Source: Bacillota bacterium
GTDB taxonomy: Bacteria > Bacillota > Clostridia > Lachnospirales > Lachnospiraceae
Reading direction: 5' to 3'
NCBI GenBank assembly: GCA_023418475.1
Contig: JAEZZO010000049.1
Coordinates: 1 to 64,000 of the forward strand
Length of the DNA: 64,000 nucleotides
The notes beneath the pieces are model-generated. The model was not told where the DNA came from. It made no database searches and saw only the letters and a program-made list of their open reading frames with translations. Below, in pieces: positions 27,325-37,598 of this stretch; position 1 is the first letter of the stretch; each line of letters opens with the position of its first letter. The translations under genes were made by a program, and so were the position numbers.

Positions 27325-27748
27325 TCATAAAATAAATTATCGTACCCTAGCGATAACACCCATTCAATTTTAAATCTCTCTAGACATCATTTGATAAATA
27401 ATGCTATATTATATTATAACAAATATTCGACATTTTGTACTATATTTATACATATCTATTTGCATGTTACAGTTCAAGGCTAGTCATATTCCGTTGCTAT
27501 TTACCGTATATCTTTCTTGGAAACGATAGAAAGCATACTTCGCCAATTTTCAATTGCCATGAATGAAATAACCGCCTGTTCCTATCGCAAAAGAATCCAC
27601 TTTTATTAGATTTTATCTAAATAAGCGGAGCTCTTCGCTATGAACGAGGCGGTAATTTTTGACTATCACTCCTGTGATTGAAATTGATATTCCATACTAT
27701 AAATTGTTTCAATCATCAATTTCCTTTATAAATTCTTATCTATGTAAG

Positions 27749-28210
27749 TTAATTTTCAAAAGCTATATTAATATCAATCGGTATATCATCTGCAAGCAGT
27801 TGAACACAAAGAACCTGCTGTGCACTCATTTTAACTGATATATCCTGTCCATACATAAGTGTAGGAGTTGATATATCAATCGGAATTCCTAATTTGGAAA
27901 AACCGGTAGCAGCGTTCGCAGTTAACATATTAGACAATTCTGATAATGCACTCTTTGACATTTCATTTAATTCCTCAATCGGCATACCCATCATCATAAT
28001 AGAAGCTATCTTTTTTGCATCATCCGAATTGATGCAGTATACGATATTACCTTTTATCGATCCAATAATTCCGACAATAATGATTACCCCTGAACATACC
28101 AAATCCTGTCCTCTTACACCTAAATTGCCCTTGCGTACAGTCTGAAAGCCAATCTGAGGCATTATCTCTAAAAAGGATGCTATAAAAGGATTTACATGTT
28201 TTACATCCAC
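27749..28210 (-). CDS. CheX-family chemotaxis phosphatase-like protein
   Basis: This 153-residue protein has the CheC/CheX/FliY-type fold with one active-site ExxN pair (E91, N94 in SALSELSNMLTANA). This pair removes phosphate from CheY-P in family members. It starts at GTG, overlapping by 10 bp the end of the CheY-CheX fusion gene, so the two are translated together. It probably acts on the receiver domain of that neighbour or on CheY elsewhere. Confidence 0.85.
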   Translation of the reverse strand: MDVKHVNPFIASFLEIMPQIGFQTVRKGNLGVRGQDLVCSGVIIIVGIIGSIKGNIVYCINSDDAKKIASIMMMGMPIEELNEMSKSALSELSNMLTANAATGFSKLGIPIDISTPTLMYGQDISVKMSAQQVLCVQLLADDIPIDINIAFEN

Positions 28211-29064
28211 TTATCATCCCCCCTTTTAAATCCGATATTTAACACGATCTCACCATAGTTTGTCTCTGCTAAAGCGGTTTTTGTGTTAAAATCAGGGGCT
28301 GTTATAAGCATTTTATCTCCTCGAAGTATCGTTGGAGGCGCCACTCTAAGTCCCATTGCGTTATTTTTTCGGTTTAATATAGAACATGCATTACCTGATA
28401 CTATGTTGGTGAACTCTGCCAGCATTGCAACTATTTCATCCATGTTTTTCGGTGTTCTTTTTAGTATGGCCAAAGATAAATTCTCTGCTGTCTCTTTTGA
28501 TAGATCAAGGAACATTCTACCTGAGAATTTACCGATTATCCCGATTAAAATTGTTATCCCCTTTGATTCACATTCTTCGTGCGTTTCGTAATCCATCTTA
28601 TACGAAAGTAATGTTTTAGTCATTCGATTAATTCCATCCATTAGTGCTTCTTTAAAAACTGCAAAATACTCTTGTTCCAAATACTGATATAATTCGTCCG
28701 CCGCTGTTACCCTGTTAATCACAGTAATAAGTTCATCACCATCAACGGGTTTTTGAATATAAGCACATACTTTATTATTCTTAGCTTCTTTTACAATTTC
28801 ATCATCCATCATGGAGCTTATTACGATAACTTTAATGCTCTCATCAATTTCATGAATTGCACGAGTACACTCAAGACCATCCGTACCCGGCAGTGTCATG
28901 TCCATCGTTACTAAAGTGGGTTTCTTCTCTTTCACCGCTTCTTTCACTTCTTCCAGCGTACCCGCTTCTCCAACTACTTCAAACCCCTTATCTTCCAAAA
29001 TACCTCTAATTACTGCAATTGAAAACGATGAATCATCCACTATCAAAATTCTATTTTCCCCCAT
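28201..29064 (-). CDS. Response regulator fused to a CheX-like domain
   Basis: The 287-residue protein has a receiver domain with D10/D11, phosphorylation site Asp55 (VTMDMTLPGTDG) and Lys105 (QKP). From about residue 130 it has a CheX-like domain with its own ExxN pair (E217, N220 in LAEFTNIVSGNA). It joins a CheY-type phosphate acceptor and its phosphatase in one chain. The adjacent stand-alone CheX gene overlaps its end. It has no DNA-binding output, so it is likely a phosphate sink or adaptor in chemotaxis. Confidence 0.88.
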   Translation of the reverse strand: MGENRILIVDDSSFSIAVIRGILEDKGFEVVGEAGTLEEVKEAVKEKKPTLVTMDMTLPGTDGLECTRAIHEIDESIKVIVISSMMDDEIVKEAKNNKVCAYIQKPVDGDELITVINRVTAADELYQYLEQEYFAVFKEALMDGINRMTKTLLSYKMDYETHEECESKGITILIGIIGKFSGRMFLDLSKETAENLSLAILKRTPKNMDEIVAMLAEFTNIVSGNACSILNRKNNAMGLRVAPPTILRGDKMLITAPDFNTKTALAETNYGEIVLNIGFKRGDDKWM

Positions 29065-29444
29065 AAAACATCCTTCCTTTCTAACAATTCGCGAATAAAA
29101 ATTAACCGTATATTATTTTCAGTTACTAATAGTTGAATTATATCATAAAACAATATATTTTGTCACAAAAAATATTTTATATTAAAATAAATTGTTACTT
29201 GTCAAAACATTTATTGAATTGAGTAATATTTACAGTTAAATTCAAATTATGTAAGTCAATAAATTTTGTAAGGACAACTTTTGTTAACTTACGAAGTAAC
29301 ACAAAGAAGCCTGCAGCTTGGCAGGCTTCTTACTTTTATGGCAGGGTATTCATTCGTTTATTCTATTGATTTGTTTATCCATAATAGCGCCCTTCATTTG
29401 TTAGAAATCCCTATAATTAATACTATAATTTTGCATCTTTTCAA
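29065..29444. other. Intergenic space between CheY-CheX and MarR genes
   Basis: This very AT-rich stretch holds the promoter region of the CheY-CheX operon and, at 29304-29331, the MarR terminator hairpin. No gene is seen. Confidence 0.4.
29304..29331 (-). terminator. Terminator downstream of the MarR gene
   Basis: AAGAAGCCTGC (29304-29314) pairs perfectly with GCAGGCTTCTT (29321-29331) around a 6-base loop. On the minus strand CTTCTTTG follows. Confidence 0.65.
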
Positions 29445-29882
29445 TCACCTATTTAAATTATCTATTATTCTTTTTAGTTTGCTCTCAAATTCTACGATCT
29501 CAGCCTCACTAAACTCTTGATAAAACAAGGAATTCATCTTTTCCGAAACCTGGTCATACTTGCTGCGATATTCCTTGGCCTTATCTGTAATTGATATAAA
29601 AATCTGTCTTCTGTTTTTCGTATCCGGTGTTCTTATAATTAATCCGCTTTTCTCCATTCTATCTAACATGCTTGTCAATGTTGTTTTCGCCAGGGAGGTT
29701 AGACGGCCGATTTCTGTTATTGACAGCTTTTCATGCTCCCACAAAACATAAAGGATCCTCCCCTGCGCTCCATTGAAAGCATCAACTTCGCTCTGTTTAA
29801 GCATTTTCTCAAAAGTACGGCCTTGTAACTGGTGTATTTGTGAAATTAAAAATCCTCCGTATGTTTTCATATTAGTAACCAT
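29445..29882 (-). CDS. MarR-family transcriptional regulator
   Basis: The 145-residue regulator has the MarR winged helix (LSITEIGRLTSLAKTTLTSM as recognition region, then DTKNRRQIFISITDKA as the wing). Start 29882 is chosen because GAAAGGG lies 4 bases before it and the protein then begins near MKTYGG, as in close family types; a GTG at 29945 would add 21 atypical residues. It is monocistronic. Its promoter contains two palindromes, so it is probably autorepressed. The ligand is unknown. Confidence 0.88.
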   Translation of the reverse strand: MVTNMKTYGGFLISQIHQLQGRTFEKMLKQSEVDAFNGAQGRILYVLWEHEKLSITEIGRLTSLAKTTLTSMLDRMEKSGLIIRTPDTKNRRQIFISITDKAKEYRSKYDQVSEKMNSLFYQEFSEAEIVEFESKLKRIIDNLNR

Positions 29883-30081
29883 GCCCTTTCCATTGTCTAG
29901 CGATTTGTGCAGCACACAAATTGCCGTGTGAAAAATTATTTTCACTCTAACCTCTATCTAGTGCGCATGCGGCATACAAAATTCTAGCGAAATGTACGTA
30001 AGTGCTTATTTCCGGTTAAAAGAATTCTCTTTTCAAGCAAATCTTCATCCTGCCCTCAGACAATATAAGTTTATTTATATA

Positions 30082-30117
30082 CTATAGTACTATAGTACTA
30101 TATAGTACCATCGTCAA
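30082..30117 (-). promoter_or_regulatory. MarR promoter with palindromic operators
   Basis: On the minus strand TTGACG (30112-30117) and TATAGT (30089-30094) are 17 bp apart. The spacer contains the perfect palindrome GTACTATATAGTAC (30095-30108), and a second one (GTACTATAGTAC) overlaps the -10 box. Binding there would block RNA polymerase. The transcript would have a leader of about 200 nt. Confidence 0.7.
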
Positions 30118-30200
30118 GTAAAGAATTTTTCCTTGTTCTTTTGTGAAATGTATGTTGTAAAATTCCTGTTATGGGCTATTACAAAGTTGTTGGTTGTCTG

Positions 30201-30404
30201 TTACTGAATTTTTGCATTTGACGTACCCAGGTGTTTTATGATATCTTCCTTTGCATAATCTTTATCCTTCCATTCATATGTAAATACAAGTTTAATCGCA
30301 TCATAACCATCAATTGATGTCTTTATTATATCTGTTATATGAAGATTTGAATAACTTTCGGATAAGATTGCTTTATAATCCTTCTTTGAACGGTAGTTTG
30401 CTTC
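30201..30404 (-). pseudogene. C-terminal fragment of an unidentified protein
   Basis: A 67-codon frame directly preceded by a stop reads like genuine protein (IDGYDAIKLVFTYEWKDKDY ends a beta-rich stretch) but has no start codon. It resembles the tail of a small secreted or lipoprotein-type domain. No family is assigned. Confidence 0.35.
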
Positions 30405-30419
30405 CTATGAAAAAGAAAG

Positions 30420-30454
30420 AGCATGCGATAAGTAGCACTTAATTATCGCATGCT
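30420..30454 (-). terminator. Terminator of the GGDEF/HD-GYP gene
   Basis: AGCATGCGATAA (30420-30431) pairs perfectly with TTATCGCATGCT (30443-30454). On the minus strand the stem is followed by CTTTCTTTTTC, about 30 bp after the stop codon. Confidence 0.75.
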
Positions 30455-30483
30455 TTTTAAACAGGATAATGTTTTCCTTGAAT

Positions 30484-33051
30484 TTAAAACATTAAAACCT
30501 TCTTTACAAATACCTTCGCCAGTTCAGGGTCAAACTGCGTACCGGCATTTTTTAGTATCTCAGACGCTGCCTTCTCTACGGTAACAGGTTCACGATAACT
30601 TCGCAAACTCGTCATAGCATCAAAGGTATCTGCAATTGCTATCATTCGCGACTGTAAAGAGATCTCATCTCCTTTTAATCCTCTTGGATACCCTTTTCCA
30701 TCCCATCTTTCATGATGGGATAAAATATATTCTGCAATTTCCAGCATCTCATTTGTGGAGCATAGAATACGGTATCCTATCTCAGGGTGACGTTTAATTT
30801 CTGTATATTCGTCCTCTGTCAATCGTCCTGGCTTATTAAGCAATTCCTCCGGTATGGCTATTTTACCGATATCGTGTAACAATCCGGCACTTTTAATTTC
30901 GTTAATACTATGTTCCGGCATCATAATAGCTTGTGCCAGTTTTTCACATAATTCTGCAACACGACAGGAATGCTGCTCTTCCCTGTGATTTTTTTCATTC
31001 AAAGTATTAATGATAATATCTATGGTGCGTCCCCTCATACTGGGTCCTTCAAATATTTTTTTCTTATACATACTGTCTTCCGCACTTTTTAGAATATCAT
31101 TGATATCTTCTTCCTTATGATACTTAACATTCCATCCCAACGAAACAGACAGATTAATCCCATTTACTGATTCTTTTTCACAAAGATTTCGTATCTGTTT
31201 ATAAAGCTCCTCTGCATAGCCTTGCTGCATGTTTGGAATCATTAGTACAAATTCATCTCCGCCGATGCGTGAAATTATGCTCCCTTTTGCCAGATTATTC
31301 TGAAGCAGTCGTGCAAATTTAACAAGGAGTTCATCTCCTGCCTGGTGTCCGAAGGAATCATTCACCAGCTTCAGTCCATTTACATCCCCCATCATTATAC
31401 AAAGCGGCAGGAATCTTTCATCATCCAGTTTTTTTAACTCCTCTTCAAAATAACGACGATTTGGCAAATCTGTGAGCTGATCATGGTAGCTCAGGTATTC
31501 TATCTGCTTCTGATATAAACGCTGATTTGTCATATCTCTGGCAATTGCGAGAACCTTATCTTCAAAACACGGTACGATACGCATCTCGAAAATCTTATTA
31601 TTAGTAGTATTCATCTCATATTCATGGACTTGTAATAGTCCTGTCTTAATCACCGTATTGATCTTTTGCATCAGAATTTTTGCGTTTTCAAAGTCTATAA
31701 AATCAAAAATCATTTGTTTCCTTCCCTCTTGTATCGGGAAGTGATCAATTGTTTCCTGATATCCGCTTATAATCCCTTCCTTGTCGATTATATAGATAAC
31801 ATCCGGCAGAACCGTAATAATCGCCTGGTGATAATCATTACTGCTTCTGAGTTTATTTTCACTCTCCGTGAGCAACTGATTCTGTTTACGCAGCTCGTCT
31901 TCTCCGGCTATAATCTCCTCTAAGGATGCTTCCGCTTCTTCATTCGCCAGCTCATACTTAAGAATGAGCTGGTTTGTCTGACACTTCATATTCTCGAGTG
32001 CTAAACCAAGAATACCAAATTCATCTCTTCTTTTTTTCAGATAATCCGGTATTTCTTTTTCATAGTTTCCTTCACTCATATATTTCAATTCCGTTACCAG
32101 GGTTTGAATTGGCATAGATATGTTTTTTGCAATGATGTAGGAAACGATCGCCGCAATTGCTAAGGTACCAATTATGATCAGCAATGATAATGCTATGGAT
32201 AGTAATATGGGATCCTGGTATACATCGGTAGGAATTGATTGTATGATTGTGACCCCTAAATCAGATCTTTTCACAGCTGCCATATAGTTAATATTATTTT
32301 TATTATAATAGGTGATTCCACTATCGTGTTTACGTATATATTGATACAATGCGGGCAATTCTTTCTTTATATTATATGTATAGATTAAATCTGTGTCATT
32401 CGATGCCACTATAGACCCGTTTTCATCAATAATAATAGTATTCTCTCCTGTATTTGCAGGATTTTCAATAACAGAATTCGAAAATCCATTCAAATTAATA
32501 GAAAGGCAGAAAATTGATAATATTTCATTGTTTTTATCTAATATAGGAAAGGCAGAGATCATAACCGGCAACCCTGTAATAGGTGATTTTTTCACCTTTT
32601 CCAGAGTACGACTCTTCGTTTTTTGTACATTAATGTACCATTCCGATTTAGAGGATTTATAACCAACCGAACTGCCGCCAATTCCATCAACATAACAAAG
32701 GCCCTCATATGTAAAAAATACATTTTCAAGAAGACCGGAGTATATATTCATCTCTTCTTCCAAATCTTTCTTTAGATTTCTATAAAACTGTTCCTCTTTC
32801 TTATCGTTCTTGATTTGCTGAAAGAAATTGTGTATTTCGACACCATTACTGATGCTCTCTGACAAAGCACTGAGACTTTGAATATTTTTGTCATAGAGTT
32901 TTACCTTCTGCTGCGCACCGGATGCTAAATTTCGTTTGGTTGTTTCTTGCATACTGCTCACATTTCTGGTAATAAGAATACTAGAAATAATTATACTGGA
33001 AGTACATGCGATACTAATTATTATAAGAAATAATTTTCTAAAATAATTCAT
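30484..33051 (-). CDS. Cache-HAMP-PAS-GGDEF-HD-GYP c-di-GMP turnover protein
   Basis: This 855-residue membrane sensor has two membrane helices (about 6-28 and 283-307) around a Cache-type extracellular domain. HAMP, a short coiled coil and a PAS domain (about 410-520) follow. The GGDEF domain has the intact active site RIGGDEF (near 597). The C-terminal HD-GYP domain has LLHDIGKI (near 723) and HHERWDGKGYP (near 777). Intact motifs in both suggest it can make and degrade c-di-GMP, with the balance set by the sensor. A riboswitch for this nucleotide lies 5 kb away. Confidence 0.92.
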   Translation of the reverse strand: MNYFRKLFLIIISIACTSSIIISSILITRNVSSMQETTKRNLASGAQQKVKLYDKNIQSLSALSESISNGVEIHNFFQQIKNDKKEEQFYRNLKKDLEEEMNIYSGLLENVFFTYEGLCYVDGIGGSSVGYKSSKSEWYINVQKTKSRTLEKVKKSPITGLPVMISAFPILDKNNEILSIFCLSINLNGFSNSVIENPANTGENTIIIDENGSIVASNDTDLIYTYNIKKELPALYQYIRKHDSGITYYNKNNINYMAAVKRSDLGVTIIQSIPTDVYQDPILLSIALSLLIIIGTLAIAAIVSYIIAKNISMPIQTLVTELKYMSEGNYEKEIPDYLKKRRDEFGILGLALENMKCQTNQLILKYELANEEAEASLEEIIAGEDELRKQNQLLTESENKLRSSNDYHQAIITVLPDVIYIIDKEGIISGYQETIDHFPIQEGRKQMIFDFIDFENAKILMQKINTVIKTGLLQVHEYEMNTTNNKIFEMRIVPCFEDKVLAIARDMTNQRLYQKQIEYLSYHDQLTDLPNRRYFEEELKKLDDERFLPLCIMMGDVNGLKLVNDSFGHQAGDELLVKFARLLQNNLAKGSIISRIGGDEFVLMIPNMQQGYAEELYKQIRNLCEKESVNGINLSVSLGWNVKYHKEEDINDILKSAEDSMYKKKIFEGPSMRGRTIDIIINTLNEKNHREEQHSCRVAELCEKLAQAIMMPEHSINEIKSAGLLHDIGKIAIPEELLNKPGRLTEDEYTEIKRHPEIGYRILCSTNEMLEIAEYILSHHERWDGKGYPRGLKGDEISLQSRMIAIADTFDAMTSLRSYREPVTVEKAASEILKNAGTQFDPELAKVFVKKVLMF

Positions 33052-33096
33052 CTTTATTCACATCTTCTCCTTTATTAGACAATTTTCGCTTTTTTT

Positions 33097-33126
33097 ATTA
33101 TAGCATGAATATGAAATTATATCCAA
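33097..33126 (-). promoter_or_regulatory. Promoter of the GGDEF/HD-GYP gene
   Basis: TTGGAT (33121-33126) and a consensus TATAAT (33097-33102) are separated by 18 bp on the minus strand, 46 bp before the start codon. Confidence 0.6.
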
Positions 33127-33168
33127 CACATTTAAGTAATGAAATACTAGCATCTTTCCTATGGAATC

Positions 33169-33201
33169 AAAAAATCTGTCACATAAAATGACAGATTTTT
33201 T
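33169..33201 (-). terminator. Terminator of the second chemoreceptor gene
   Basis: AAAAAATCTGTCA (33169-33181) pairs perfectly with TGACAGATTTTTT (33189-33201). On the minus strand the stem ends in a T6 run shortly after the stop codon at 33225. Confidence 0.8.
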
Positions 33202-33224
33202 GATCGTTTTATTATTCTGTAAAA

Positions 33225-35192
33225 TTATAAGCTAAATATATTAGTAGCTTTTTGCAAAGAAGTGGCAAGTTGATTAAGCTTTTCAATTTCCTCCACAATA
33301 AAATTAATGGAAGTGCTCTGCTCTATTGTAGCAGCTGTTACTTCTTGCGTACTTGCTGCTGTTTCTTCCGAGACAGCCGATATATTCTCAACATTACGCA
33401 GAATGATCTGGCTTTCGTTTTTAACATGTTTGGTTGTATCAGAAATACCATATATCTGCTTTTCGATCAGATTAACCATAGTAAGAATATCATCAAATAT
33501 TTTTGAAGTATTCTCAACAGCTATATTTTGCTGTAAAATAGTATCTTTTGCTATGCCGGCATCTTGAACAGCTGTTTCTGCGGTAGTTTGAATATCTTCA
33601 ATAATTGTCTGAATTCTTCCGGTTGAACTTTGGGATGCCTCTGCTAATTTACGCACTTCGTCTGCCACTACGGCAAAGCCTTTTCCTTGTTCTCCCGCTC
33701 TGGCAGCCTCAATACTGGCATTTAAGGCCAAAAGATTTGTCTGTTTCGATATTTCTTGTATTACTTCAATTATTTTACCTATTTCAAACGCCTTATCATT
33801 TAATACATTAATGATATCAGACACTTGATTAACAGCTCTGGTCGTTTCGGTCATTTTACTATTTTGTTCCTTCATAATTGCTGTACCATTATTTGCCAAT
33901 AGAGTAGCATTAGAAGATGATTGAAAAGACTGATCACTGCTATTGGCAATTTCATCTATGGATATTGCGATGGAATTTATGGACTGAGCGGTAACCTGAA
34001 TATTTTCCGACTGCTCCTCACTGCCTTTGGCGAGCTCGCCGGTTGTACTGGCTATCTGTTTAGCTACTCCACCGGTATGTTGGACTGACTGCAGGACATT
34101 TTGTGCTGACATCATAACCTCCGTTGAGGAATGAGTTATCTCTCGAACCAAATCTTTTAGATTTCTTCTCATTTCTTCAAAAGAAAGGGCCAATTCTCCA
34201 ATTTCATCCATTGAGATAATCCTTATTTCATTTGATAAATCACCACTTGCAAGTTTTCTTGCATTATCCGTTAATATTTTTAGAGGCTTTACAAGTTTTC
34301 TGGAGAAAATGAGAGAAAGTGTGGTAGCCACTACTAATACAATTATAGTAATTAGGATCGTTCTGATAACTGCTGCGATAACCGGACTATATGCTTCCTT
34401 CTGAGACTGACGTACTACGACTGTCCAACCGATATTGTCCAGTGAAGTATATCCTCCATAGATTTTCTCTGACTCGTATTCATAAATCATAGTTCCAGTT
34501 TGTCCTGATAATGCTTTTTTAACAATAGGCATTTCTGTAAAATCCTTGCGATCCGCTGCTATTTGAATATCTGGATGCGCTAGCACTAATCCTTTTGAAT
34601 CAGTGATAAACGCATAACCTGTTTTACCCAGCTTTATCTGATTACGATAGGTTTCTATTTTTGTCAAATCCAAAGTGCCGGCAAGGATACCGGTTACCTT
34701 GCCAGCAGCATCCTGAATGGGCACGGCAATGATAATAGCCGGTTTACCGGTAGTTTTGGAAAGAAGCACGTCACTGATACACATTTTATTATCTTTTATG
34801 ACAGTCTGAAAATAATCACGATCCGTAATATCATCTACTGGATTCTCATCCGATCTAACCTGTTGCATACCTTTTGAATTTGCAGTAAATAGAAGTGCAT
34901 AGTCTGTGTATTCCTTATGAATAGCTGCCAATATTTCTTTCTGCTTAAGAAGATCGGATCCTTTCATATCCCCCAGGGCGGCGGTTGCTTTTAGGATAGA
35001 TACATTACTAGTTACAAAACCATCAATCTTTTGTGATAATATCGCAGTCAACTCACTTGTTGTATAACTTAATTGACTTTCAATCAGTTTTTTTTGAGTT
35101 ACTCCAGATTGGACACCCGATATACTAAGTGCTACTATAATAATACTACTGATTAAAATAATGATACGAGATGCTAAATTAATTTTTCTCAA
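33225..35192 (-). CDS. Methyl-accepting chemotaxis protein with double-Cache sensor
   Basis: This 655-residue receptor has a membrane helix (10-28), an extracellular dCache_1 domain (about 35-275, with DITDRDYFQTVI and GKPAIIIAVPI), a second helix (about 278-300), HAMP and a full signalling domain. The tip is canonical: ISKQTNLLALNASIEAARAG, followed by EQGKGFAVVADEVRKLAE. Its dCache suggests small ligands such as amino acids or organic acids. It starts at TTG with GAGG upstream. The neighbouring receptor is a paralogue with its own leader. Confidence 0.92.
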   Translation of the reverse strand: MRKINLASRIIILISSIIIVALSISGVQSGVTQKKLIESQLSYTTSELTAILSQKIDGFVTSNVSILKATAALGDMKGSDLLKQKEILAAIHKEYTDYALLFTANSKGMQQVRSDENPVDDITDRDYFQTVIKDNKMCISDVLLSKTTGKPAIIIAVPIQDAAGKVTGILAGTLDLTKIETYRNQIKLGKTGYAFITDSKGLVLAHPDIQIAADRKDFTEMPIVKKALSGQTGTMIYEYESEKIYGGYTSLDNIGWTVVVRQSQKEAYSPVIAAVIRTILITIIVLVVATTLSLIFSRKLVKPLKILTDNARKLASGDLSNEIRIISMDEIGELALSFEEMRRNLKDLVREITHSSTEVMMSAQNVLQSVQHTGGVAKQIASTTGELAKGSEEQSENIQVTAQSINSIAISIDEIANSSDQSFQSSSNATLLANNGTAIMKEQNSKMTETTRAVNQVSDIINVLNDKAFEIGKIIEVIQEISKQTNLLALNASIEAARAGEQGKGFAVVADEVRKLAEASQSSTGRIQTIIEDIQTTAETAVQDAGIAKDTILQQNIAVENTSKIFDDILTMVNLIEKQIYGISDTTKHVKNESQIILRNVENISAVSEETAASTQEVTAATIEQSTSINFIVEEIEKLNQLATSLQKATNIFSL

Positions 35193-35328
35193 TAATGTTC
35201 ATCCTCTCTTTTTTGAAGAAACTGCTTTATAGAAACAGGTCTACCTCCGGGAGCAGGAAGTCTTTTAAGCTTTTTTGATGAAAATATGGGTTATACAATT
35301 TGCTATACGATAGCCGAGGCGTAATTGG

Positions 35329-37431
35329 TTATATCTGGAATTTGCCTATACTACTCTTCAAATTATTGGATATTGTAGAAAGGTTTTCACTATTTTCAAT
35401 AATTTGACCTAATATTGCAATTTGCTCTTCTGTAGATGCCGCCACTTCTTCCGTACTGGCCGCTGTTTCTTCCGACAAACTGGCAATTTCTCCGATTGTA
35501 CCGCCTGCTTCCTTTGCCATAGTATTTAAAGAAGTAGAAATATCTGCTGTCTTTCTGACACTTGTACGAATATCCGTTACAGCCTTCGCTATTCCTTTAA
35601 AAGCCTCCACTGTGACATCGAGCGCTTTCTCCTGATCCGCAACAACCAATTTTACATTATCCATCTTCATTACCGCATCCTTGACACTGGTTTGAACTTC
35701 TTTCACAATTATATCAATTCTGGCTGCTGATGCACTGGACTGTCCTGCCAATCTTCTGATTTCACTTGCAACAACCGTGAATCCTTTTCCTTGTTCTCCG
35801 GCACGGGAAGCCTCGATTGCGGCATTTAAGGATAATAAATTAGTTTGCTCTGAGATATCGTTAATCACTCCTAACATCTCTCCTATTTCCTTGGATTTTT
35901 CAGCCAATGTATGAATAGACGCAGCAACCTCATTTGAAACCAGCTTATTTTCGTTCATTTTAACAGCCTGATATTGCACTGATTCCTCCCCTTTATCTAC
36001 GGTTCCTGCTGCCTGTTCCGATAATTCATCCGCTGTAATCATATCACCTGCAATGGTTTTTAATCCGCCAACCAGCTCAATTATTATATTATTTCCCTTT
36101 TCCGTAGCGGTCGCCTGCTCATTCGCTCCCTGCGCCAGCTCATTCATTGCCGTCGCTATTTGATTTGATGCCTTATTCACCATCTGTGAGGAAGATAGCA
36201 TTTCATCTGCGGAAGAAGAACAATTGTCGCTCATCTGTGCCACTTCTGCTATCAATTTTCTAAGATTTTGCTGCATTCCGGCAAAATTTCTGGACAGTTT
36301 TCCTACCTCATCTCCTGAATTGTGGATAACCACATCGCGTGTTAAGTCTCCTTCTGATATTGCTTCCGCTTCTTTTGATAACCGTTTAATCGGCTTCGAA
36401 ATCGAACTGCTAAAGAAGTAAACTATGATGGAGGAAATAATGATACATATTATTATGCAAATTAATATTATTTTTATATAATTATTTACTGGTTTCATAT
36501 AATCGCTAACCGTGTAAGCAGTACAAATATACCAATTCTTTTCTTCATACGGTGTGAATGCCATTACCTTTTTTACTCCTTTCAGAACATAAAAATCATA
36601 AGAAGTAATTCCCGTACTCATTTTTTCAAAAAGTTTTAACTGAGATGCTGATTCCTTTTTTAAATTGGATTTGAATATCAATTCTTTCTTTTCATGCGCT
36701 ATTACATCCCCCTGGCTATTGACAATCATATAATTGTAATTAACTCCATCCGTTCTCTTTATCAATAATTCTGTCAGGTGCGTGAAATCCATTGGTATGC
36801 CAAGTACTCCAACAAATTTATCTTTATAATATACCGGGACTGCCACAACCATGTTAGGGATTCCAGTGGATTTTGAAATCACTACATCGGAGACTGCAAT
36901 CTCTCCAGAAGAGCTTGCTTTGGTAAAATATTCACGCGATCCCAATTCAAGTCCCTTTGTAGAGCCATCCGTAGCATCTGCAACTACGGTTCCTTTCGTG
37001 TCCGTGAAAAATAAACTCTCATACAACCCGTTGCTTTTCGTCAAAATCTCTTTCAGGTAGTCCCCGACCAGCTTACGTTTCGTCTCAATGTCAACCCCGT
37101 CATTAACACTTCCCGGAGTGTTGATTTCTGCGAGCAGCTCCATCGCATTTGTCTCCTGCGAATAAGCATAGGCTTCTCTTTTTGCTCCATCCACAATTGA
37201 TTTCAGTAAATCTCTCTTGTTGATCGCACTGTTTTTCATGTCTGAAACAATTACATTCTGTATTGATTTTGAGAAGGTACTTATTCCCGTTAAAGATACT
37301 AAGGAAACTGGAATTAATATAAATAATATGGATATCAGAGTAATCTTTGTAAATAAACTAAACCTAATTATATTATTTTTTATTTTGTTTGTTTTTACTT
37401 TATCTGTATTTATCTTGCTAGTTCTTTTCAT
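35329..37431 (-). CDS. Methyl-accepting chemotaxis protein under a c-di-GMP riboswitch
   Basis: This 700-residue receptor has a long basic N-terminus, a membrane helix (about 27-50), a dCache sensor (about 55-300), a second helix (about 325-345), HAMP and a signalling domain with a canonical tip (EQTNLLSLNAAIEASRAG, then EQGKGFTVVASEIRRLAGQS). Repeated ETAASTEEVAAST marks the methylation-helix end. The start at 37431 is chosen because GGAGG stands 9 bases before it; the ATG at 37440 directly abuts that site. A c-di-GMP-I aptamer and terminator lie in its leader, so its synthesis should respond to c-di-GMP. Confidence 0.92.
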   Translation of the reverse strand: MKRTSKINTDKVKTNKIKNNIIRFSLFTKITLISILFILIPVSLVSLTGISTFSKSIQNVIVSDMKNSAINKRDLLKSIVDGAKREAYAYSQETNAMELLAEINTPGSVNDGVDIETKRKLVGDYLKEILTKSNGLYESLFFTDTKGTVVADATDGSTKGLELGSREYFTKASSSGEIAVSDVVISKSTGIPNMVVAVPVYYKDKFVGVLGIPMDFTHLTELLIKRTDGVNYNYMIVNSQGDVIAHEKKELIFKSNLKKESASQLKLFEKMSTGITSYDFYVLKGVKKVMAFTPYEEKNWYICTAYTVSDYMKPVNNYIKIILICIIICIIISSIIVYFFSSSISKPIKRLSKEAEAISEGDLTRDVVIHNSGDEVGKLSRNFAGMQQNLRKLIAEVAQMSDNCSSSADEMLSSSQMVNKASNQIATAMNELAQGANEQATATEKGNNIIIELVGGLKTIAGDMITADELSEQAAGTVDKGEESVQYQAVKMNENKLVSNEVAASIHTLAEKSKEIGEMLGVINDISEQTNLLSLNAAIEASRAGEQGKGFTVVASEIRRLAGQSSASAARIDIIVKEVQTSVKDAVMKMDNVKLVVADQEKALDVTVEAFKGIAKAVTDIRTSVRKTADISTSLNTMAKEAGGTIGEIASLSEETAASTEEVAASTEEQIAILGQIIENSENLSTISNNLKSSIGKFQI

Positions 37432-37598
37432 CCTGTTCATCCTCCTGTATGATTTATTGTTTCGATGTTAATTATCTGCTTCATCGACCCCCTTGGTGTG
37501 GTTAAACCGGTGTTCTATTACATACTAGTCTCTGATTATCCCAAATCATTACCACTTAGTATTTTTCAATACATTTCATCCACAATCCAAAGTTTCGT

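Noticed and set aside
35193..35328. A possible second c-di-GMP riboswitch before the middle chemoreceptor gene
   Set aside because: The leader has GGTAGACC but lacks the ACGCAAAGCC core and the GAAA-capped stem.
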